Below, piece by piece: positions 58,586-64,000 of a stretch of 64,000 nt of DNA (its first letter is position 1; every line of letters starts with the position of its first letter). The position numbers and the translations under genes were made by a program. Origin of the DNA: Prosthecobacter sp. (GTDB taxonomy: Bacteria; Verrucomicrobiota; Verrucomicrobiia; Verrucomicrobiales; Verrucomicrobiaceae); the NCBI RefSeq assembly GCF_034366625.1, contig NZ_JAXMIH010000028.1, positions 124,001 through 188,000 of the forward strand. The letters are read 5' to 3'. The notes under the pieces are model-generated. The model saw only the letters and a list, made by a program, of their open reading frames with translations. It made no database searches and was not told where the DNA came from.

Positions 58586-60223
58586 CTACCTGCGCAGCTT
58601 TTTCTTCAGACGCATCCAGGTCGGCACGTCGAGATCCTCGCCTTGAACGATGGAAGGCTCGGTGTCCTTGAAACGACCACGGTCTTCCTCGCCAAGGCTG
58701 AAGGTCTGCTGCTCGGTGGCGGCGGGCTTGCGGGCGATGACGGTGGAGGTGGCACTGATGGTGGAGACGACTGGTGTGTCAAAGGTGAGCAGGTCATCCT
58801 GTGGTGGCGCGGCCTCAGTCTGCAATGTGACGCTGCGGGCGACGACGGAGGCAAGGGTGGATTCCTTGCCACGGGCGGCATCGGCGAGTTCCTTCGCTGC
58901 GGGCGTGCGCACCGGAATGCGGGCGGTTTCAGGCGTGGACTCAATGATGGGAGCGGCGGATTCCTCAACCACAGGCTCGTCCTGCATGAGCACGGGCTGC
59001 TCGACGGCTTCCGTCTCTTTTTCTTCGGCGGGCATGCCGTGGTTCAATGGGAATGCCTCGCCGACAGGCACGACGGCCATTTCCTCGCCCTTGAAAAGGA
59101 AACTGGCGGATGTCTCGACCGGAGGAGCATACGGCGGCGGCGTTTTCTTCGCGGGCGCTTCGCGTTTCGGTGCGGCGGCAGGCACTTCGGCACGTGGCTG
59201 AAGCATCTCTGACGGCGGCGCGGCGGTGGCGTGCGCGTTGAGCTGGTTGAGTCCAAGCGAACTGATGAGCGTGACGGCAATGGCGTCGCCAAGCTTCGCA
59301 TCGACTCCGAGACCGAAGAGGATGTGCGTTTGATCGGGCACGTGGCGGCCGAGCTGTTTCATGACGCCTTCGACTTCGACGAGCGTGAGCGATTCCCCAC
59401 CAGCGACATGAACGAGCAGGTTCTTCGTCTGATGCAGGAGACGGCCTGAGTCGATGAGCGGACTCTTGAGCGCCTTCTTGAGCGCCTCGACACCACGGTT
59501 CTGTCCACGGGCCTCGCCGAAGCCAAAGAGGCAACGACCATTGGCATTGGCGAGCGCGGCGGTGAGGTCATCGAGACCGAGTTTCACCAGTCCCGGCGTG
59601 GTTGTGATGGTGGCAACGGCACGCAGACTCTGCGCGATGAGTTGATCGGCCTGATTGAAGGCTTTTTGAATGCCGTCCTTCGGCAGGATGAGCTCGCCCA
59701 TGCGATTATTCTCAAACAACACAAGGGCGTCGGCGCGCTTCTGCAAAAGTTCGAGAGCCTCCTCGGCCTGCGCCAGACGACGGCGGCCTTCAAAGCTGAA
59801 TGGCATGGTGGCGACGACGAGCACGAGAGCGCCGGTGTTTTTTGCGATCTCAGCGATCACTGGAGCCGCACCGCTGCCGGTGCCGCCGCCGAGACCCGCG
59901 CTGATGAAGATGATGTCATGCCCTTCGACCGCCTGACGGATCTGCTCGCGCGAGAAGAGCGCCGCCTCGCGTCCGAGATCGGGATCACCACCGGCGCCGA
60001 TGCCCTTCATGAGCTCGGCACCAAGCTGGATTTTCAACGGTGCCATCGAATGGCCGAGCACGCGTACGTCGGTATGCGCGCAGACGAGGGTGGCATCGAC
60101 GATGCGATCAAGTGTGATGCGATCGACGACATTGGAGCCGGCACCGCCGACACCGACGATGCAAATGCGGGGCCCGGGAGCTTCAGGGCCTTCGCGTGAC
60201 TGAGAGCGGTCGTATTCTACCAT
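58586..60223 (-). CDS. ftsZ: Cell division GTPase FtsZ, divergent
   Basis: 545 aa, longer than the usual 380-400 because of a linker of about 190 residues. GTP-binding domain: ICIVGVGGAGSNVVDRI (T1), tubulin signature GLGGGTGSGAA at 111-120. Two positions differ from canonical FtsZ: the NTD motif before T2 reads AHTD (His50), and the T7 synergy loop, normally NVDFADVR, reads KLGLDDLT (214-221), with Lys and Gly at the Asn and first Asp places and only the second Asp kept. The C-terminal peptide LDVPTWMRLKKKLRR is canonical and should bind FtsA. It forms the septal ring. Gene order ftsQ-ftsA-ftsZ, leftwards. Confidence 0.95.
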   Translation of the reverse strand: MVEYDRSQSREGPEAPGPRICIVGVGGAGSNVVDRITLDRIVDATLVCAHTDVRVLGHSMAPLKIQLGAELMKGIGAGGDPDLGREAALFSREQIRQAVEGHDIIFISAGLGGGTGSGAAPVIAEIAKNTGALVLVVATMPFSFEGRRRLAQAEEALELLQKRADALVLFENNRMGELILPKDGIQKAFNQADQLIAQSLRAVATITTTPGLVKLGLDDLTAALANANGRCLFGFGEARGQNRGVEALKKALKSPLIDSGRLLHQTKNLLVHVAGGESLTLVEVEGVMKQLGRHVPDQTHILFGLGVDAKLGDAIAVTLISSLGLNQLNAHATAAPPSEMLQPRAEVPAAAPKREAPAKKTPPPYAPPVETSASFLFKGEEMAVVPVGEAFPLNHGMPAEEKETEAVEQPVLMQDEPVVEESAAPIIESTPETARIPVRTPAAKELADAARGKESTLASVVARSVTLQTEAAPPQDDLLTFDTPVVSTISATSTVIARKPAATEQQTFSLGEEDRGRFKDTEPSIVQGEDLDVPTWMRLKKKLRR

Positions 60224-60253
60224 AATCGTGGGTGGTTGAGTTTGGAGTGTGCT

Positions 60254-61471
60254 TTAAAAAGTGACGGCTGAAAGGAGTTCTTGCATGCGCCGGCCAAGAC
60301 GCTTCAGAGGGGAGAGAAAAGGCTTCTCGCTGTCCAGGATCTGCGCATAACGAATGAGGCCGATGGGGGCGGAGTATTGCGGATTTTCGAACGTGGCGGT
60401 GATGCCGCTGACGGGAGCCGAACCTGCGCGGGTGACTTTGATTCCAAACACTTCGCGGGCGACGGCGTCAACGCCTTTCATCAGGCTGACGCCACCCGTG
60501 AGATAAACACCCGCGCCGAGACGGCCGAGGTGGTCCTCCACGCGCACACGCACCTGCGTGAGAATTTCCTTGGTGCGCAGGTTCATGACTTCATTGAGAA
60601 ACGCGCGCTCGACCTCGCCGAGGATCAGACCGGTGTCGTCTTCGATGCTGAGCATCTCGCCTGCGGGCACTTCATCATACAAAACGCTGCCTTCCTCCAC
60701 CTTGAGGCGTTCGGCTCGGCCATTCGGAATCTGCAACGCCATGGAAACGTCGTTGGTGATGTGATCGCCACCGAGCGGCACACAGCCGGATGCGGTGATC
60801 ATGCCGTCCTCGTACAAAACGTAGTCGCAGGTGCCTGCGCCGAAGTCGATCATGAGCGCCCCTTGCATTTTTGCCTCACGGGTCAGCACCACCTGGGCCG
60901 CGGCGACGGGATTGAACACCACGTCCTCCACTTCGAGCGGAATCTCGCGCACGCAGCGGATGGCGTTCTGCACCCGGCCGCGAATGCCGTGAATGATGTG
61001 GTAGTCCGCCTCCAAAGTGCGCCCTTCACGGCCAATCGGCTGCCGCACGGCCTCCACGCCATCGACGATGTACTGCCGTGTGACACTGTGCAGAAACACA
61101 TTCGACTGCGGAATGGAGACACTGCGTGCGATCTCCTTGGACTCCTCGACATCATCCTCAGTGATCTCGGTCTGATCGTCCGGCAGACGATGACGGCCAC
61201 GGTTATTGAGGCTTTCAATGTGAGCGCCGGTAACGCCGAGGAAGACGTTGCGGATCATCACATCGCTGCGGTCCTCGGCACGCACGAGCGCGTCGTTCAC
61301 GCAGGTCTGCACCTTTTCAAAATCGACGATCTCGCCTTTGCGCACGCCACGTGAGGGCGCCTGGCCGACGCCAAGGATCTTGATGGCTCCGTCACGCTTC
61401 GCCTCGCCGACGACGACACAAATCTTGTGCGTTCCGATTTCGAGTCCTGCGTAGATCGTGCTTTTGGCCAT
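60254..61471 (-). CDS. ftsA: Cell division protein FtsA
   Basis: 405 aa, actin-like ATPase that anchors FtsZ to the membrane. Seen: YAGLEIGTHKICVVVGE (phosphate 1), the 1C subdomain region with GVTGAHIESLNNRG, MIDFGAGTCDYVLYEDG (phosphate 2), GGDHITNDV, and the adenosine loop LTGGVSLMKGVDA. The C-terminal amphipathic helix (KRLGRRMQELLSAV) is present. Thirty bases before ftsZ and six bases after ftsQ, so one operon. Confidence 0.96.
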   Translation of the reverse strand: MAKSTIYAGLEIGTHKICVVVGEAKRDGAIKILGVGQAPSRGVRKGEIVDFEKVQTCVNDALVRAEDRSDVMIRNVFLGVTGAHIESLNNRGRHRLPDDQTEITEDDVEESKEIARSVSIPQSNVFLHSVTRQYIVDGVEAVRQPIGREGRTLEADYHIIHGIRGRVQNAIRCVREIPLEVEDVVFNPVAAAQVVLTREAKMQGALMIDFGAGTCDYVLYEDGMITASGCVPLGGDHITNDVSMALQIPNGRAERLKVEEGSVLYDEVPAGEMLSIEDDTGLILGEVERAFLNEVMNLRTKEILTQVRVRVEDHLGRLGAGVYLTGGVSLMKGVDAVAREVFGIKVTRAGSAPVSGITATFENPQYSAPIGLIRYAQILDSEKPFLSPLKRLGRRMQELLSAVTF

Positions 61472-61477
61472 GAATTT

Positions 61478-62434
61478 TCAGCGTGCGGGGGTGGTGGAAG
61501 CGGTATCGGCCAGAGTCAGCCCGGTGACATCGGGCGGGGCGTGGAAAGTGACGGGAGTGTTGATGCGGGAGAGCAGGTTCAGCGTGGCCACACGCCATTG
61601 GCGTGCCCTGGCCTCGTGCATGAAGCGGTCAAAACGCACAAGCTGCGGATCAAGATCATCGACCCCGAAGGTGACCTTCGCATCGCCACTGAAATGCGCG
61701 ACGAGCGACCACGCATTCGGAATTTCAATCGCCTCCAGCGCCGCATGGCCGCTGTCATCACGGCTTTGCAGCTTCTCCATCAAGCGCAGCGCCGCATGCA
61801 CCTGCATGTCGCCCACCGGTTTGCCAGGAGATGTGTCGCTCAATCCTGGGAACTGGATGCGCGGCATCGCGAGGTATGTCTTGGTGATGACGTCACAAGG
61901 CACCGGAGCACCCTCGGCGTCCATCAGGCAGCCTTTGCCGCTCAAGGGTTCAAAGAGCTTCTGTTTCGGACATTCGATCCACGCCACCGGCATGCGCTGC
62001 ACCACATCAAGCGTGAGCTTGCCATGGTAATCGCGATGGATCACGGCGGACTTCACCTGCGGCAGGCGCTCGATCTTGGCCCGCACCTCGCGCAGATTCA
62101 TGGTGAGCAGGTTCGTGGCTTCGGTGAGTCCCGTGGCGGCAACGATCTGCTCGCGCGTGAGCGTGCCCTCGGTGTTCACGACGACGCTCTTGAGCAGGAA
62201 CTGCGAGTTCTTTTCCAGCGCCTCATGCCACGTCACCCAGCCGACTCCGATCACGATCATCGCTGCGATCAGCCACATCGCCGTGCGGAAGCCACGACGT
62301 CGGCGCTCGCTGGCCTCATGCTCACGAATCACCGGCGATTCCGGCTCGTAGTCGATCACGTGAGTGTCCAAACCCTTGCGCTTGCTGGACGAGCGCTTGG
62401 CTGACTTTTTCGAGCCTTTCTTGACGGCAGACAT
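61478..62434 (-). CDS. ftsQ: Cell division protein FtsQ
   Basis: 318 aa from ATG 62434. Basic cytosolic tail, one membrane helix (TAMWLIAAMIVIGVGWVTW), then a POTRA domain (LLKSVVVNTEGTLTREQIVA, ATNLLTMNLREVRAKIERLP, VKSAVIHRDYHGKLTLDVVQ) and the FtsQ/DivIB beta domain. It links early and late division proteins in the periplasm. The usual upstream murein genes (murC, murB, ddl) are not adjacent; a DUF1080 gene precedes it across 161 bases. Confidence 0.92.
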   Translation of the reverse strand: MSAVKKGSKKSAKRSSSKRKGLDTHVIDYEPESPVIREHEASERRRRGFRTAMWLIAAMIVIGVGWVTWHEALEKNSQFLLKSVVVNTEGTLTREQIVAATGLTEATNLLTMNLREVRAKIERLPQVKSAVIHRDYHGKLTLDVVQRMPVAWIECPKQKLFEPLSGKGCLMDAEGAPVPCDVITKTYLAMPRIQFPGLSDTSPGKPVGDMQVHAALRLMEKLQSRDDSGHAALEAIEIPNAWSLVAHFSGDAKVTFGVDDLDPQLVRFDRFMHEARARQWRVATLNLLSRINTPVTFHAPPDVTGLTLADTASTTPAR

Positions 62435-62595
62435 GGACAGGCGATCACAACGACCAGGAGCAGACACTGGCGAGATTAGTACTTAATGGGCCTTAAATAA
62501 GGGATTCTCAGTCCGATTGCCATAATTATTCGCGAAAAAATACGGCTCCTGTATTCACAACCGGCCGGGTTGTTCACAATGCCAACTCGAAGCCC

Positions 62596-63582
62596 TTACT
62601 TCCGCACCACCCAGATGTTCCGGTAGCGCACCGGATTGCCATGGTTCTGGAGGTAGATCGGTCCCGGCGTGTTCTCCTCCTTTTTCGGCGCGGAAGTGGT
62701 CGATCCAGGCAGTTCCTGGTTCTCGTGAATCACGACATCGTTGTGCCTCACGGTGATTCGAGCGTTCGCAGTCTTCTTGCCTTCGGCATCGTATTTCGCG
62801 GCGGTGAAATCGACATCGTAAGTCTGCCAGGTGAGCGGCGGCAGACACATGTTCACCTTGGGCACGGCGATCTTGTAGAGGCCGCCGCACTCGTTGTCCT
62901 TCCCATCGAGCGCGAAGCTGTCGAGCATCTGCACCTCGTAGCGGCCTTGCAGGTAGAGGCCGCTGTTGCCACGACCCTGACCGCGTGCGTCCGGCATGTA
63001 GGGCAGCAAGAATTCCACATGCAGGCTGCAATCGCCAAACGTGTCCTCGCTGGTGATGCCTTCCATGAGAGCGCCGATCTGCGCATCGACGCGAGAATTG
63101 GGAAAGCGGTTCACACCTTTGCCATCGAAGAGCACCACGGCATTTTCCGGCGGCTGCGCACCCAAGGTGGACGAACTGCGGTCCGTGCGGTTGAGTTCCA
63201 TCACGCGCACGCCGTCGGTGTTGCTCACGAGGATGCTCTGGCCATTCGCCTCGGCCTTCAAAGTGCCGTCCTTGACCGTGAAGAGCGCCGATTTCTCCCC
63301 TTCCCCACGCTGACCAGTGGTCTTGGTCACTTTTTCACGATCTCCATCCCAACCGGCCCCAGGAAGTCCGCCCTGATAACTCACCGCCTCGAACTTGCCG
63401 CCGCCCTGCGCCCAAATCTGCACACCGTAGCTTTTGCCTTCGAGCTGGCCGGTGTACTCGCCTTGGATCACGAAATCGTCGTCCGTTTGAGCAGGGTCCG
63501 TGTAAGCCTTCGGCTTCGGTGCGGCGGGCTGCTGGGCATGGACGAAGGTGGAGAGCAGAATGGCGGCGAGAATGAGGCGCAT
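62596..63582 (-). CDS. DUF1080 (3-keto-disaccharide hydrolase-like) secreted protein
   Basis: 328 aa from ATG 63582, starting a signal peptide (MRLILAAILLSTFVHA). The N-terminal 130 residues form a beta-rich domain (VIQGEYTGQLEGKSYGVQIW) that many longer DUF1080 proteins carry. The DUF1080 jelly roll is at about 145-328: VVLFDGKGVNRF, DCSLHVEFLLPYMPD, GRGNSGLYLQGRYEVQMLDS, GPIYLQNHGNPVRYRNIWV. Probable surface or periplasmic sugar-active protein. It has no evident link to ftsQ downstream. Confidence 0.92.
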   Translation of the reverse strand: MRLILAAILLSTFVHAQQPAAPKPKAYTDPAQTDDDFVIQGEYTGQLEGKSYGVQIWAQGGGKFEAVSYQGGLPGAGWDGDREKVTKTTGQRGEGEKSALFTVKDGTLKAEANGQSILVSNTDGVRVMELNRTDRSSSTLGAQPPENAVVLFDGKGVNRFPNSRVDAQIGALMEGITSEDTFGDCSLHVEFLLPYMPDARGQGRGNSGLYLQGRYEVQMLDSFALDGKDNECGGLYKIAVPKVNMCLPPLTWQTYDVDFTAAKYDAEGKKTANARITVRHNDVVIHENQELPGSTTSAPKKEENTPGPIYLQNHGNPVRYRNIWVVRK

Positions 63583-63655
63583 GGTGAACGAACGGCAAAG
63601 GAGGGTGATGAATTGCACTCGCCGTCACCGGCTTCATGTGCTTTTTCCACCGTCC

Positions 63656-64000
63656 ATGTCCGCCACCGCCGTCATCACCAACATCTCCTGCTACCAATTC
63701 GCCGAGCTCTCCGGCTTGAAAGAGCTGCGCCAGCGGCTGCTGGACATGTGCAAGGAGCGCGGACTGAAGGGCACGATTTTGCTGAGCACCGAGGGCATCA
63801 ATATGTTCGTCGCCGGCATTCGCGAGGATGTGGATGCGCTTGTCGATGAATTGCACGGCATTCCGGGGCTGGAAGGTCTCAGGCCGAAGTACAGCGAGAG
63901 CGCGGAGCAGCCCTTCCGGCGCATGCTGGTGCGCATCAAGAAGGAGATCATCGCGTTTGGCGTCGAAGGCATCGAACCAGCGAAGTACACCTCCCCACGG
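63656..64000 (+). CDS. trhO: tRNA uridine(34) hydroxylase TrhO / rhodanese-related (partial)
   Basis: 115 codons from ATG 63656, running off the right edge. The start matches TrhO (YceA, UPF0176): ITNISCYQFAELSGLKELRQ, KGTILLSTEGINMFVAG, then RRMLVRIKKEIIAFGVEGI. In the intact enzyme an acylphosphatase-like N-domain precedes a rhodanese domain that makes 5-hydroxyuridine in tRNA. Only the N-domain is in view. Divergent from the DUF1080 gene. Confidence 0.9.
   Translation, partial: MSATAVITNISCYQFAELSGLKELRQRLLDMCKERGLKGTILLSTEGINMFVAGIREDVDALVDELHGIPGLEGLRPKYSESAEQPFRRMLVRIKKEIIAFGVEGIEPAKYTSPR

Noticed and set aside
58586..60223. Bacterial tubulin (BtubA/BtubB) instead of FtsZ
   Set aside because: T1 and T4 loops, C-terminal FtsA-binding peptide and ftsQ-ftsA neighbours all fit FtsZ, and there is no adjacent btub partner or kinesin-light-chain gene.
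62557..62573. ACAACC/GGTTGT hairpin as terminator of the DUF1080 gene
   Set aside because: Only a 6-base stem and no following T-run on the minus strand.
62641..63849. 402-residue plus-strand open frame
   Set aside because: Antisense to the DUF1080 gene and runs through the start of trhO in another frame.

Overview
The window looks like chromosome of a Verrucomicrobiota bacterium, probably Verrucomicrobiales close to Prosthecobacter or Verrucomicrobium. The inference rests on gene content: DUF1501, DUF1549/DUF1553 with planctomycete-type cytochrome c, DUF1080, PEP-CTERM, SHD1-like and GSKS-motif families occur together with a complete ftsQ-ftsA-ftsZ block, and Planctomycetes generally lack ftsZ. 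GC content is high except in a few islands: the HNH-like gene at 127-1041, the mobile element at 17279-19354 and the HNH gene at 23417.

Layout. 1-14187 is a catabolic and surface-enzyme region: DUF1080, an N-acyl-D-amino-acid deacylase-like amidohydrolase, two DUF1501 proteins, two ceramidase-like hydrolases, an HpaI-type aldolase, an alpha/beta hydrolase fused to a LamG domain interrupted by a propeller, and a SASA-type esterase. 14219-17205 holds a zinc-knuckle lipoprotein, purM and a PEP-CTERM vanadium-haloperoxidase-like protein. 17279-19354 is a complete IS1595-family element with 22-bp inverted repeats, an 8-bp target duplication and a passenger gene. 19431-23390 carries SGNH hydrolase, lysA, metF and a ROK kinase. 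23417-30428 holds an HNH nuclease, a methyltransferase, a GNAT, sufE coupled to a pseudokinase-TPR membrane protein, a YkgJ-type cysteine-cluster protein, a PSCyt1 protein and an RluA-type synthase. 30448-33521 has two secreted propellers.

33588-42108 is a tightly coupled set: PlsC-like acyltransferase, PAP2/sphingomyelin-synthase-like phosphatase, an integral membrane protein, an LplT-like MFS carrier, three tandem GT1 glycosyltransferases, a glycosyltransferase remnant and an alpha/beta hydrolase. This is the best candidate for an undescribed (glyco)lipid pathway. 42176-51747 holds DUF2071, a frameshifted small gene (43537-43753), DUF1501, a three-gene lipoprotein/hydroxylase operon, a perfect 25-bp hairpin, a DUF1549/DUF1553 cytochrome and a divergent M19 dipeptidase. 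51852-57936 is a six-gene operon of mostly unknown envelope proteins around an FGE-like domain. 57970-62434 is a TPR protein followed by ftsZ, ftsA and ftsQ, read leftwards. The window closes with DUF1080 and the start of trhO.

Only short intergenic gaps exist (none above 300 bases). I saw no rRNA, tRNA or CRISPR array. Several gaps carry dispersed inverted repeats of at least three sequence types. All functions are read from motifs by eye; no searches were run.
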